From Fibrobacter succinogenes (GTDB taxonomy: Bacteria; Fibrobacterota; Fibrobacteria; Fibrobacterales; Fibrobacteraceae): a DNA stretch of 64,000 nucleotides. The notes under the pieces are model-generated. The model did not search any database. It was given only the letters and a program-made list of their open reading frames with translations, and was not told the DNA's origin. The translations under genes were made by a program, and so were the position numbers. The DNA is taken from NCBI RefSeq assembly GCF_902779965.1, contig NZ_CACZDK010000018.1, positions 1-64,000 on the forward strand. The letters are read 5' to 3'. Position 1 is the stretch's first letter. Every line of letters starts with the position of its first letter. Below, piece after piece: positions 33,274-41,844 of this stretch.

Positions 33274-33906
33274 ATGTACAAGCATTTCTTCAAGCGTTTT
33301 ATCGATATTGTTCTTTCGGGCTTTGGCATTCTGGTGCTTGCTTTCCCGATGCTCGTCATTGCTATTGCCATCAAGCTCGATAGCAAGGGCCCCGTGCTGT
33401 TCAAGCAGAAACGCGTTGGCCTGCACAAGACGCATTTTTACATCTACAAGTTCCGTACCATGCGCACCGACACGCCCAAGGACGCCCCGACGCACGAACT
33501 GAGCGACCCCAAGAAGTGGATTACTAAGGTGGGCGGCTTCCTCCGCAAGACCAGCCTCGATGAACTCCCGCAGATGTTCAACATATTTGAAGGTACCATG
33601 AGCATTATCGGCCCGCGTCCGGCATTGTGGAACCAGTACGACCTGATTGAAGAACGCGATAAGTACGGCGCGAACGACGTGCCCGTGGGCCTGACCGGCT
33701 GGGCGCAGATTAACGGCCGCGACGAACTCGAAATTCCCGTGAAGGCGGCCTTTGACGGCGAATACGTAAAGCGCCAAAGCTTCTTGTTTGATTGTAAATG
33801 CTTCTTTGGCACATTCATTAGCGTGCTTAAGAGCGATGGCGTCGTGGAAGGCGGCACCGGCGAAATGCACCGCGAACAGCGTAAATCGCAATTGGGAGGC
33901 CTGTAA
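33274..33906 (+). CDS. initiating sugar phosphate transferase (CapM/PglC-like)
   Basis: Transfers the first sugar 1-phosphate from a UDP-sugar to undecaprenyl phosphate on the inner face of the membrane. The 210-residue size is that of the small monotopic PGTs. One re-entrant helix (residues 8-33), then the conserved GPVLFKQKRVGL, YKFRTMR, GGFLRKTSLDELPQ and IIGPRPAL are all present; the catalytic Asp-Glu pair lies in SLDELPQ. In the S. aureus type 5/8 pathway the matching enzyme, CapM, loads D-FucNAc-P, which fits the CapD-like and CapN-like genes around it. Confidence 0.92.
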   Translation: MYKHFFKRFIDIVLSGFGILVLAFPMLVIAIAIKLDSKGPVLFKQKRVGLHKTHFYIYKFRTMRTDTPKDAPTHELSDPKKWITKVGGFLRKTSLDELPQMFNIFEGTMSIIGPRPALWNQYDLIEERDKYGANDVPVGLTGWAQINGRDELEIPVKAAFDGEYVKRQSFLFDCKCFFGTFISVLKSDGVVEGGTGEMHREQRKSQLGGL

Positions 33907-33917
33907 TGTTGGCCAAT

Positions 33918-34673
33918 CTATTGCTTAAATCCAAGCATTTCTTTGGAATATCCGGAAGCTTTGACTGCATCGTCTATAGTAATTTTTCCTGCATCAATCA
34001 AAGCCCCAAGAAGTTTGATATTGGCTTTGACAACAGCGCTTGCCAATCGCGTTTGGTATTCTTCGTCACGTTTCATAGCGTTACCCTGCCTTGCCAAAAG
34101 TTTGTTGTCTGCTTTGTCCACCCGAATTCGTTCAAGAGCGTCTCTGATGATTCTATTACCAAAGTCGGGAACTATGTTGTCCGTGCCCGCATGATTCATC
34201 AAGTAAAGCCAAGCGTCCAAATGGGAATGCACTTCTTTTTCGGACTTCCTGAAGTTTGGCAGGCTAATCATAATATACTTATTTTTGCTGAAAATTGGAA
34301 TGATGCTACCGTTTTTTACGGAGTTGCGACTGAAAATACTCCATTCGTCGACATATTCATCTCCGATTCCAGGCAGTTCAAAATCGCATATCCAAATAGA
34401 AATGGTTTCCGGGAGTTCGTAACGTCTTGTTTCACGTTCAGCTTCGAGCAAAGCCTTAAACGTTTCAGAATTATCCAATTCAATTTTGCCTTTGATTACC
34501 AGCGCTGCATTGTAGAGTACAGTGCGATCAATAAAAAATTCATGCTTCCACTTTTGCATTTCGATATTCAAGAAACGTCCGGAATTGGTGGTAATAAAAA
34601 CGTCGAAAAGTTCTTTGAATGCGGGATCGTATTTGGGATCGAGATAAGTTTTTCCTTGAAACTTTTTGGTCAT
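33918..34673 (-). CDS. PD-(D/E)XK (Rpn/PDDEXK_2) family transposase/nuclease, internally shortened
   Basis: A 251-residue member of the Rpn recombination-promoting nuclease family, inserted on the opposite strand inside the capsule operon. The start at 34673 gives the family N-terminus YLDPKYDPAFKELF. Next should come about 55 residues before the first catalytic Asp, as in the fuller copy at 58702; here KELF runs straight into DVFITTNSGRFLNIEMQKW. The Asp and the ExQ pair are retained, so an in-frame deletion removed the helical linker only. The C-terminus is a short helix rather than the usual Gly-Gln repeats. Its 60-bp upstream flank matches that of the copy at 56681. Confidence 0.8.
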   Translation of the reverse strand: MTKKFQGKTYLDPKYDPAFKELFDVFITTNSGRFLNIEMQKWKHEFFIDRTVLYNAALVIKGKIELDNSETFKALLEAERETRRYELPETISIWICDFELPGIGDEYVDEWSIFSRNSVKNGSIIPIFSKNKYIMISLPNFRKSEKEVHSHLDAWLYLMNHAGTDNIVPDFGNRIIRDALERIRVDKADNKLLARQGNAMKRDEEYQTRLASAVVKANIKLLGALIDAGKITIDDAVKASGYSKEMLGFKQ

Positions 34674-34732
34674 AAAAATACCTTCATCAGTTTTTTCGCC
34701 CGCAAATCTACAACAAAAAATTTGAGAAAAGT

Positions 34733-34788
34733 AAAACCTTGCAAATTTTGCAAACAAACGTTAGCAAATAACATCATTTTGCAAACTG
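34733..34788 (-). repeat. upstream flank shared with another PDDEXK_2 gene
   Basis: Segment beginning AAAACCTTGCAAATTTTGC corresponds to 57489-57541 with few mismatches. In both places it lies about 60 bases before the start codon of a PDDEXK_2 gene, so it is either a shared promoter or the end of a mobile unit. It contains TTGCAAATTTTGCAA, a near-palindrome. Confidence 0.65.
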
Positions 34789-34813
34789 TTGTTGATACGT
34801 ATGCGGAGGTCGC

Positions 34814-35692
34814 ATGATCCGCATCCTCATCACAGGCGCGAACAGCTATATCGGCACTTCCTTTGCGAATTACCTCGCTCAACCCGAATTTGCGGGCAAG
34901 TACCAGGTGGATACCCTCGACATGATTGGTGACGCTTGGCGCAGTTTTGATTTTAGCCCATACGATACCGTTTACCATGTGGCGGGAATCGCCCATAGCG
35001 ACAACGGCAAGATTAGCGATGAACGCGCAAAACTCTACTACGCGGTAAACACCGACTTGACCGTAGAATGCGCCAAGAAGGCGAAAGACGCCGGCGTAAA
35101 GCAGTTCATATTTATGAGCAGTGCCATCGTGTACGGCGACAGCGCCCCCATTGGCAAGGAAAAGCTGATTACTCGCGACACCCCCGTGAACCCTGCCAAC
35201 TGCTACGGCGACAGCAAGGTGCAGGCCGAAAACGGCATCCGCCCGCTGGACTGCGACACCTTCAAAGTGGTAATCCTCCGCCCGCCCATGATATTCGGCA
35301 AGAACAGCAAGGGCAACTACCCGCTGCTCAGCAAGCTGGCCCGCAAACTCCCCGTGTTCCCGAAGGTCGAGAACAAGCGCAGCATGCTCTACATCGGGAA
35401 CCTGGTGGAATTCGTGCGCCTGATGATTGAAAACGGCGAACACGGCACCTTCTGGCCGCAGAACCCGCAGTACAGCAACACCAGCGAGGTCATCTCGCTC
35501 ATTGCCAACGCTCACAACAAGCGTTGTATGCTTATCCCCGGATTTGGCTGGGCGCTGAAACTATTGAGCCACGCCACCGGCCTCGTGAACAAGGCGTTTG
35601 GCAACTTGGCCTACGACCAATCCATGAGCGTGTATAAGGAACCTTATCAGAAATTCAGCCTACAAGAGGCTATTGAAAGGACGGAGACGTAA
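34814..35692 (+). CDS. CapN/WbpV-like NAD-dependent sugar reductase/epimerase
   Basis: A 292-residue extended short-chain dehydrogenase. It has the Rossmann motif GANSYIGTSFANYL at the N-terminus, the SSAIVYGD strand and the catalytic YGDSK (YxxxK). It lacks a large C-terminal domain, as in S. aureus CapN and P. aeruginosa WbpV, which reduce the 4-keto sugar made by CapD or WbpM to UDP-D-FucNAc (or QuiNAc). SD CGGAGG lies before the ATG. The gene resumes the capsule operon after the reverse-oriented nuclease insert; the next gene follows after 5 bases. Confidence 0.82.
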   Translation: MIRILITGANSYIGTSFANYLAQPEFAGKYQVDTLDMIGDAWRSFDFSPYDTVYHVAGIAHSDNGKISDERAKLYYAVNTDLTVECAKKAKDAGVKQFIFMSSAIVYGDSAPIGKEKLITRDTPVNPANCYGDSKVQAENGIRPLDCDTFKVVILRPPMIFGKNSKGNYPLLSKLARKLPVFPKVENKRSMLYIGNLVEFVRLMIENGEHGTFWPQNPQYSNTSEVISLIANAHNKRCMLIPGFGWALKLLSHATGLVNKAFGNLAYDQSMSVYKEPYQKFSLQEAIERTET

Positions 35693-35697
35693 CCTAC

Positions 35698-36912
35698 ATG
35701 TCCCGCATTCTTGTCATAAGCCAATACTTTTATCCGGAGCAGTTCCGGATTAATGACATGTGTCAAGAATGGGTTAAACGTGGTCACAAAGTCACCGTCG
35801 TTACAGGAATCCCCAACTACCCGCAAGGTGAATTTTACAAAGGCTACGGCTGGTTCAAGAATCGTCACGAGACATGGAATGGTGTAGAAATTATCCGTTT
35901 ACCGCTTATCGCTCGCGGGCAAGGTTCCATTCGACTCGCGCTCAATTACTTGAGTTTCGTGGTGAGCGGGTTCTTTTGGTCGCATTTTACGGGACTCAAG
36001 GCAGATTACGTGTTTACCTTTGAAGTTTCTCCCATGACCCAGGCCTTGCTTGGAGTGTGGTTTGCTAAGCGCCGTAAAGTTCCGAATTACCTGTACGTGC
36101 AAGACCTTTGGCCTGAAAATGTTGAAATCGTGACCGGAATCCACAGTAAGGCGGTGCTCGGCCCTATCAGTCGCATGGTCAACTACATTTACAAGCGTTG
36201 CGATGCGATTTTCGCCACAAGCCCGAGTTTTGTAATCGACATCCAAAAACATTGTCCCGGTCAGGAACAGAAAGTCCACTACCTCCCGCAATACGCCGAA
36301 GACTTCTACAAACCAGCCACCACTCGTCATCCTGAGGAGTGTAACGACGAAGGATCCAGTAAAGTTTTCAAAATCGCTTTCACCGGTAACATCGGCAAAG
36401 CGCAGGGCCTCGAAATCCTCCCGAAAACGGCATCCCTCCTTAAAGGCAAGGCTAATGTGAACTTCACCATCGTGGGTGATGGCCGTAACAAGGCGGAACT
36501 TATCAAGCAGATTGAACAGAATGATGTTGGCGACATGTTTACCATGGTCGACCGCCAACCCGCCGAAAAAATCCCAGCGATACTTGCCAAATGCGATGCC
36601 GCGTTTATCTCGTTCATGGATACGCCTCTGTTTGCAAAAACTATTCCTGCAAAGCTACAATCTTACATGGCTTGTGGAATGCCCATTGTGGCAAGCGCCT
36701 GCGGAGAGACTGAGCGCATTGTGTGCGAGGCAAATTGTGGTGTGTGTGCGCCCATTGGCGATGCAGAAGCTTTGGCGCAAGCTATTCTCGGTTTAATCAA
36801 TAACCCAGCTCTACCTCAAATGGGTAAAAATGCTGTTGAATATTCCAAGGTCCATTTCAGCAAGGCAAAACTGATGGACGAATTGGAAGAATATTTTGGT
36901 GTAACGAGGTAA
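35698..36912 (+). CDS. GT4 glycosyltransferase, CapL/WbuB-like (probable L-FucNAc transferase)
   Basis: A 404-residue GT-B glycosyltransferase. The N-terminus RILVISQYFYPEQFRIND and the segment VVTGIPNYPQGEFY are close to WbuB/CapL, which add L-FucNAc from UDP-L-FucNAc; capEFG for that sugar are at the far end of the locus. The C-half has FTGNIGKAQGLE and the nucleotide-binding KTIPAKLQSYMACGMPIV. Residues about 207-221 (RHPEECNDEGSS) are an in-frame insert derived from a known type of dispersed DNA repeat (36326-36357), placed just before the second Rossmann domain, where length variation is tolerated. Confidence 0.87.
   Translation: MSRILVISQYFYPEQFRINDMCQEWVKRGHKVTVVTGIPNYPQGEFYKGYGWFKNRHETWNGVEIIRLPLIARGQGSIRLALNYLSFVVSGFFWSHFTGLKADYVFTFEVSPMTQALLGVWFAKRRKVPNYLYVQDLWPENVEIVTGIHSKAVLGPISRMVNYIYKRCDAIFATSPSFVIDIQKHCPGQEQKVHYLPQYAEDFYKPATTRHPEECNDEGSSKVFKIAFTGNIGKAQGLEILPKTASLLKGKANVNFTIVGDGRNKAELIKQIEQNDVGDMFTMVDRQPAEKIPAILAKCDAAFISFMDTPLFAKTIPAKLQSYMACGMPIVASACGETERIVCEANCGVCAPIGDAEALAQAILGLINNPALPQMGKNAVEYSKVHFSKAKLMDELEEYFGVTR
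36326..36357 (+). repeat. interspersed repeat inserted in frame in a glycosyltransferase gene
   Basis: The sequence GTCATCCTGAGGAGTGTAA-CGACGAAGGATCC is of the widespread GTCATCCTGAG...GAAGGATCC repeat family; it is translated as RHPEECNDEGSS. Related repeats lie at 61080-61155 (between genes) and at 61704-61738 (in capF). Confidence 0.75.
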
Positions 36913-36915
36913 TGA

Positions 36916-38058
36916 ATGGGTGAAATAAGAAAATATCAACGATGCACCCAGTGCGTAATGGATACGACTGATTCCAAGATCGTATTCGATGAAAATGGCG
37001 TTTGCGATCATTGCCGGAATTTCGAGAAAAACATCAAGCCATTTTGGAAACCGCAAGAAAATCATTTTGACGAACTAGAAAAAATCGCCGCCCAAATTCG
37101 CAAAGCTGGCGAAGGTCATGACTATGATTGCATTTTGGGGCTTTCCGGTGGCGCAGACAGTTCTTACCTCGCATACGTCGCCAAAGAGATAATGCATTTA
37201 AGGCCTTTGGTGTTCGTTGTCGATACCGGCTGGAACTTAAATGTTGCAGTTGAAAATATCGAAAAGATTGTTAAGGGTCTGAACCTCGACATGTATACTG
37301 AGGTGGTCAATTGGAAAGAAATGGCTGACTTGCAACTTTCTTTCTTCAAGGCTTCTATTTCATCTTGTGATCATCCGCAGGACCATGCTATTTTTGCTGC
37401 CCTGTACAATTATGCCGTAAAGCACAAGATAAAATACGTTTTGACAGGTTCCAACAGTGCAACGGAATTCATTCGTCCACCTGTAGAATGGATTTATATG
37501 AATGATTCCGTTATGCTTAAGGATATCCATAAGCGATTTGGCAAAGTTCCCCTGAAAACATATCCATTATGTGGAATGTTGAAATATCGAATTCTTTATC
37601 GTTATTTCTACGGCATGAAGCGCGTGTTCCCGTTGGATTATGTCGTTTACGACAAAGAAAAGGCTATGGAGCTTTTGCACGAAAAATACGGATGGACTAA
37701 GTATGAGAACAAACATTACGAAAATGTGTTCACCCGTTTCTTTGAAGGGTACTATCTTCCGCATAAATTTGGCTTTGATACAAGAAAGAATGTTTGCTCC
37801 ACGCAAATTTTAACAGGGACAATGACCAGGGACGAGGCGTTGCGCGTTTTAGAAAAACCGCCTTACGACCCGGAACAGATGGAACTTGACAAAGAATATG
37901 TTGCAAAGAAAATGGGCATAACGGCAGCTGAATTCGACAAGATTATAGCTCAACCAAACAAGACTCCGGCTGACTACAAGAACCAAATGTGGATTATAAA
38001 GTTGGGTGTTTTTTTGTCTAAACTTTTGGGCTCTGAAAACAGGAATTTGAGGGTCTAA
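36916..38058 (+). CDS. N-acetyl sugar amidotransferase (WbpG/PseA family), copy 1
   Basis: A 380-residue PP-loop ATPase that should convert an acetamido group of a nucleotide sugar to an acetamidino group, using ammonia from the HisH/HisF pair next door. It has N-terminal cysteine pairs (CTQCVMD and CDHC), the ATP-binding PP-loop GLSGGADSS near residue 75, and the conserved DTGWNLNVAVENI block. It overlaps in role with a second copy at 39472; the two flank hisH and hisF. The best characterised relative is P. aeruginosa WbpG of O5 O-antigen. Confidence 0.92.
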   Translation: MGEIRKYQRCTQCVMDTTDSKIVFDENGVCDHCRNFEKNIKPFWKPQENHFDELEKIAAQIRKAGEGHDYDCILGLSGGADSSYLAYVAKEIMHLRPLVFVVDTGWNLNVAVENIEKIVKGLNLDMYTEVVNWKEMADLQLSFFKASISSCDHPQDHAIFAALYNYAVKHKIKYVLTGSNSATEFIRPPVEWIYMNDSVMLKDIHKRFGKVPLKTYPLCGMLKYRILYRYFYGMKRVFPLDYVVYDKEKAMELLHEKYGWTKYENKHYENVFTRFFEGYYLPHKFGFDTRKNVCSTQILTGTMTRDEALRVLEKPPYDPEQMELDKEYVAKKMGITAAEFDKIIAQPNKTPADYKNQMWIIKLGVFLSKLLGSENRNLRV

Positions 38059-38060
38059 GG

Positions 38061-38681
38061 ATGATTGCTATACTCAACTATGGTCTTGGAAACCTTGGCT
38101 CCATCGCCAACATGCTCAAGGTTATTGGTGAAAAATCAAAAATAACCAGCAGTAATGATGAAATCAATGCGGCTGATGGACTGATCCTTCCTGGAGTTGG
38201 AGCGTTCGATGCAGGAATGCAAAAACTCAATGAAACGGGGCTTGCCCAAGTTGTTAAAGATTTTGCGGCAACGGGCCGCCCAATTTTGGGCATTTGCCTT
38301 GGCATGCAACTATTAGGCAAAAAAAGCGAAGAAGGGACACTCCCTGGGCTTGGCCTAATTCCGTTTGAATGCGTACGGTTCAATTTCGCTAGTGACTCGG
38401 AACTTAAGATTCCGCACATGGGTTGGGATATCGTTGATTTCAAGCAACACCACTCGTTGCTCAACAATCTGCAGGGTACACAAAGATATTACTTTATCCA
38501 TTCTTTCCACGCCGTATGTGACCATGCCGAAAATGTATTGATGACATGCGATTATGGCTATGAATTTGCGGCGTCTGTCGTCAATGGTAATGTAATCGGG
38601 GTTCAGTTTCATCCAGAAAAAAGCCATGATTTTGGACTTGCTCTTTTTAGAAACTTTGTCGATATGTGCAGGAGGAATTAA
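38061..38681 (+). CDS. hisH: HisH-like glutamine amidotransferase subunit of sugar amidation system
   Basis: A 206-residue class I glutaminase that should release ammonia from glutamine. The triad is intact: Cys79 in GICLGMQLLG, His184 and Glu186 in VQFHPEKS. In this setting, between two WbpG-like amidotransferases, it is unlikely to serve histidine synthesis; no other his gene is nearby. It starts two bases after the upstream stop and is followed by the HisF-like gene with an SD inside its last codons. Confidence 0.92.
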   Translation: MIAILNYGLGNLGSIANMLKVIGEKSKITSSNDEINAADGLILPGVGAFDAGMQKLNETGLAQVVKDFAATGRPILGICLGMQLLGKKSEEGTLPGLGLIPFECVRFNFASDSELKIPHMGWDIVDFKQHHSLLNNLQGTQRYYFIHSFHAVCDHAENVLMTCDYGYEFAASVVNGNVIGVQFHPEKSHDFGLALFRNFVDMCRRN

Positions 38682-38683
38682 CT

Positions 38684-39454
38684 GTGTTTACAAGACCTAG
38701 AATTATCCCCACTTTGCTCATTGACGACAGAGACTTGATAAAGACTGTCCAGTTTGGGAAGCGAACATACCTTGGTGATCCGGTGAATGCCGTAAAGATA
38801 TTCAATCGCAAGGGAATTGATGAACTCTCAATTTTGGATATTGGAGCAACAAAGAATGGCCGGGAGCCCGACTACGAACTTCTGAAGGATATCGCTAGTG
38901 AAGCGTTTATGCCACTCAGCTACGGCGGTGGCATTCAGACTGTAGAACAAATCCGTAATTTGCTCGCGATTGGTTACGAAAAGGTTGTTATCAACACAGG
39001 ACTAATCCGTAATCCGGAACTTGTCCGACTGGCTGCAATTCAGTTTGGTTGCCAAAGCATAGTAGCATCTGTCGATGCCAAGAAAGTAGATGGTGCATAC
39101 AAGTGCTTTATTGCTGATGGATCTGAAAAAGTTGATATGGAACCAGTTGCCTTGGCGAAACGCGCCGAAGAACTTGGTGCTGGAGAAATCATCATCAACT
39201 CAATCGATAATGACGGAATGATGGCTGGTTATGATATAAACCTTGTGCAAAGCATCGCTAGTGCGGTCAAGGTCCCAGTAATTGCCATTGGTGGTGCTGG
39301 TGGAATAAGTGATTTGCAAAAGGTTCTGCACCAAGGACATGCCCATGCAGCAGCTGGCGGAAGTATGTTCGTCTATTATGGCAAATTAAAAGCTGTGCTG
39401 ATAACAGCACCTAGTGAAAAAGAATTGACAGATGCAGGCATCTATAAAAATTGA
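38684..39454 (+). CDS. hisF: HisF-like subunit lacking the cyclase Asp
   Basis: A 256-residue TIM barrel partner of the HisH-like protein. The GTG at 38684 is chosen because a perfect SD AGGAGG lies 8 bases upstream; an in-frame GTG at 38666 would put that SD inside the gene. The N-terminal strand reads RIIPTLLIDD; where true HisF has RIIACLDV with the catalytic Asp11, this protein has Leu. The later DGMMAGYDINL and GGAGGISD phosphate sites remain. Loss of Asp11 argues it only channels ammonia, as in O-antigen HisF paralogues, rather than making imidazole glycerol phosphate. Confidence 0.88.
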   Translation: MFTRPRIIPTLLIDDRDLIKTVQFGKRTYLGDPVNAVKIFNRKGIDELSILDIGATKNGREPDYELLKDIASEAFMPLSYGGGIQTVEQIRNLLAIGYEKVVINTGLIRNPELVRLAAIQFGCQSIVASVDAKKVDGAYKCFIADGSEKVDMEPVALAKRAEELGAGEIIINSIDNDGMMAGYDINLVQSIASAVKVPVIAIGGAGGISDLQKVLHQGHAHAAAGGSMFVYYGKLKAVLITAPSEKELTDAGIYKN

Positions 39455-39471
39455 AGGAGCCATGGTTGACG

Positions 39472-40641
39472 ATGAATTACCCCGTAATTAAATCAAAGTC
39501 TGAAAGACCTTATCAAATTTGCAAGTGCTGTGTTATGGACACCAGCGACGAGGACATTGTTTTCGATGAAAACGGCATCTGCATGCGTTGCAAGGAATAC
39601 AAGGAACGCATCGAACCAGAATGGAATCACGGCAAAGGTCATGAAAAACAACTTCAGAATTTAATCCAGGCAATCAAGGATAGTGGTAAGGGCAAGGAAT
39701 ACGACTGTATCCTTGGTCTTTCGGGTGGACTCGACAGCTCTTATATGCTGCACCTTGCCGTTAAAGAATGGGGACTGCGTCCGTTCGTATTCCACATCGA
39801 TGCTGGCTGGAACCTTCCCGTTGCCGAAGAGAATATCAAGCGACTTACTGACAAACTTGGCGTCAAGCTCCATGTCGATAAGATGGACTGGAACGAAATG
39901 CGCGAAATGCAACTCGCTTGGTTCCGTACGGGCCTCGAAATGCTCGATGCTCCGCAAGACCATGCATTTATTTCGCTGATTGACAAATATTCGCAGAAAC
40001 TTGGTGTCAAGTACATTCTGAACGGTTACAACATCTGTACCGAAATTGTTGCTGATCCGGCTTCCTGGGAAAAGGGGGCGGGTCCCACTGGTGATGGTAC
40101 TTACATCAGAGATGTCATCAAGAAATACTGCAAGATTCCTATAAAGAACTATACCTTCACAAGTGGGTTTAAGCACAAGTTTGTACTTCCGTATTTGAAG
40201 GGTGTAAAAACCATCAAGCCGCTGAACCTTGTGGAATTCACCAAGGAATCGATGATAAAGACCCTTTCTGACGAATACGGCTATGTGCCGTATGGCCAGA
40301 AACATTTTGAAGATCTGATTACCAAATTTTTGGAAGGATGGTGGCAACCGACCCGATTCGGCCACGATATCAGAAGGGCGCAGCTGAGCAGCCTTGTTGT
40401 TACGGGACAATTGGATAGACTCAAGGCTTTGGAAATTTTAGAACAGCCACCTTTGAGCGAAGCTGAAAGCAAGGAACTTTTCAAGGAAGTCGCAAGGCGA
40501 CTCGAAATTAGCGAAGATGAACTCACCAAGTTCCATGAAATGCCTGCATGTACCGAAAAATTTAAAAGCCAGGAAAGACTCTACAATTTTGGAATAAGGC
40601 TGTACGAATTACTTGGGCTGGAAAAGAGAATCAGGAAATAA
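39472..40641 (+). CDS. N-acetyl sugar amidotransferase (WbpG family), copy 2
   Basis: A 389-residue paralogue of the gene at 36916. It carries the PP-loop GLSGGLDSSYMLH, CKCCVMD and CMRCKEY cysteine pairs, and HIDAGWNLPVAEENIKRL. The ATG at 39472 follows AAGGAG by 12 bases; a TTG at 39466 is better spaced and may be the true start, adding two residues. The two amidotransferases differ throughout, so they may act on different sugars of the repeat unit. The next open frame begins 23 bases after this stop and shows signs of truncation at its 5' end. Confidence 0.9.
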   Translation: MNYPVIKSKSERPYQICKCCVMDTSDEDIVFDENGICMRCKEYKERIEPEWNHGKGHEKQLQNLIQAIKDSGKGKEYDCILGLSGGLDSSYMLHLAVKEWGLRPFVFHIDAGWNLPVAEENIKRLTDKLGVKLHVDKMDWNEMREMQLAWFRTGLEMLDAPQDHAFISLIDKYSQKLGVKYILNGYNICTEIVADPASWEKGAGPTGDGTYIRDVIKKYCKIPIKNYTFTSGFKHKFVLPYLKGVKTIKPLNLVEFTKESMIKTLSDEYGYVPYGQKHFEDLITKFLEGWWQPTRFGHDIRRAQLSSLVVTGQLDRLKALEILEQPPLSEAESKELFKEVARRLEISEDELTKFHEMPACTEKFKSQERLYNFGIRLYELLGLEKRIRK

Positions 40642-40664
40642 TCGAATTCGCAATTGAGCATAAG

Positions 40665-41843
40665 ATGGAAAACTATATAATTCTACCCAAAACAGCAGAC
40701 CAAACGCTATTGGCTAAATACTACTCGTTAGCCGATGTGTTTACCATTTGCTCTAAGCGCGAAAATTTCCCGACAACTTGCGTTGAGGCTCAATGTTGTG
40801 GAACGCCTGTGGTTGGTTTTGATACTGGTGGAACAAAAGAAACATCTATCGAATCTCAGGATGATTTTGTACGCTACGGCGATATTGACGCCCTTGCAGA
40901 AAAAACGATGTGTAAATTATGCGGTAATTCAAAAGATATTGCTGAAAAAGCCCAAAAGGAATATTCCAAGGAAACCATGTCCAAACGGTACATGGAAACA
41001 TACGACCGTGGAGGCCGAAAAAAAAGAGTCTTGCTGATTGATGTCAACTGCAAGGGGTCGTCTACAGGGAAGATTGTTTACGATTTGTACACAAACTTGC
41101 GAGCTGATGGACGATCCGCTGCGATTTGCTATGGTCGTGGAAAAAACATTGAAGAAGAAAACATATACAAATTTGGTCTGGATTGGGAAACGAATATTCA
41201 TGCGGGGCTTTCTCGTATTACGGGGTACAACGGATATTTCTCGTATTTTTCGACCCGAAGGCTAATAGACTATATCGAACAATTCAAGCCCGACTTAATT
41301 CACATTCATGAGCTTCATGCTTATTTTGTAAACATCAAACCGCTTATCGAATATATCAAGTCTAGAAATATTCCTGTAGTATGGACATTCCATTGTGAAT
41401 ACATGTATACAGGCAAATGTGGACATGCGTATGAATGTAGAAATTACCAAAATAAATGCGGCAACTGCCCCGCTGTAAAAGATTATCCCAAGAGCTTGTG
41501 GCTTGATAAGACCAGGCAAATGCTTGAAATGAAAAAGAATTTGCTCGGTGATTGGAACTTTACGATTATCACCCCGTCGCAGTGGTTAGCAGACAGGGTA
41601 AAGACATCTTTTTTGAAAGATAAAAAAATTAATGTCATTCACAATGGGATTGATACAAGAGTATTTCATCCTGTTGACGCAAATGAATTGAGAAAGGAAC
41701 TAAAAATTTCCGAAGATTGTAAGGTTGTTCTTGCAGTCGCCCCAAACATCATGTCGGAGAGTAAAGGCGGAAAGTGGATATTACAACTTGCTGAAAAAAT
41801 GAAAATCGAAAATGTCTTCTTTGTACTCGTGGGGAAACTGTAA
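40665..41843 (+). CDS. chimeric, permuted GT4 glycosyltransferase (C-half followed by N-half)
   Basis: A 392-residue frame in which the order of domains is reversed. Residues 1-113 are the C-terminal third of a GT4 enzyme (LAKYYSLADVFTICSKREN, then EAQCCGTPVVGFDTGGTKE). From residue 119 a fresh N-terminus begins (KKRVLLIDVNCKGSSTGKI) and runs through the acceptor domain up to FFVLVGKL, where the frame stops just at the linker. The sum of the parts, about 390, equals one full enzyme. Upstream of the ATG the same frame stays open and family-like (EFAIEHK), showing that the 5' end was lost. It most likely arose by deletion between two tandem GT genes. Activity is doubtful but a permuted enzyme cannot be ruled out. 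Confidence 0.75.
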   Translation: MENYIILPKTADQTLLAKYYSLADVFTICSKRENFPTTCVEAQCCGTPVVGFDTGGTKETSIESQDDFVRYGDIDALAEKTMCKLCGNSKDIAEKAQKEYSKETMSKRYMETYDRGGRKKRVLLIDVNCKGSSTGKIVYDLYTNLRADGRSAAICYGRGKNIEEENIYKFGLDWETNIHAGLSRITGYNGYFSYFSTRRLIDYIEQFKPDLIHIHELHAYFVNIKPLIEYIKSRNIPVVWTFHCEYMYTGKCGHAYECRNYQNKCGNCPAVKDYPKSLWLDKTRQMLEMKKNLLGDWNFTIITPSQWLADRVKTSFLKDKKINVIHNGIDTRVFHPVDANELRKELKISEDCKVVLAVAPNIMSESKGGKWILQLAEKMKIENVFFVLVGKL

Positions 41844-41844
41844 T

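Noticed and set aside
33906-34817. 303-residue plus-strand frame across the PDDEXK_2 insert
   Set aside because: It is antisense to a recognisable Rpn-type gene and has no family features of its own.
38061-39454. hisH and hisF as part of histidine synthesis
   Set aside because: They lie between two sugar amidotransferases in a capsule operon, no other his gene is near, and the HisF-like protein lacks Asp11.
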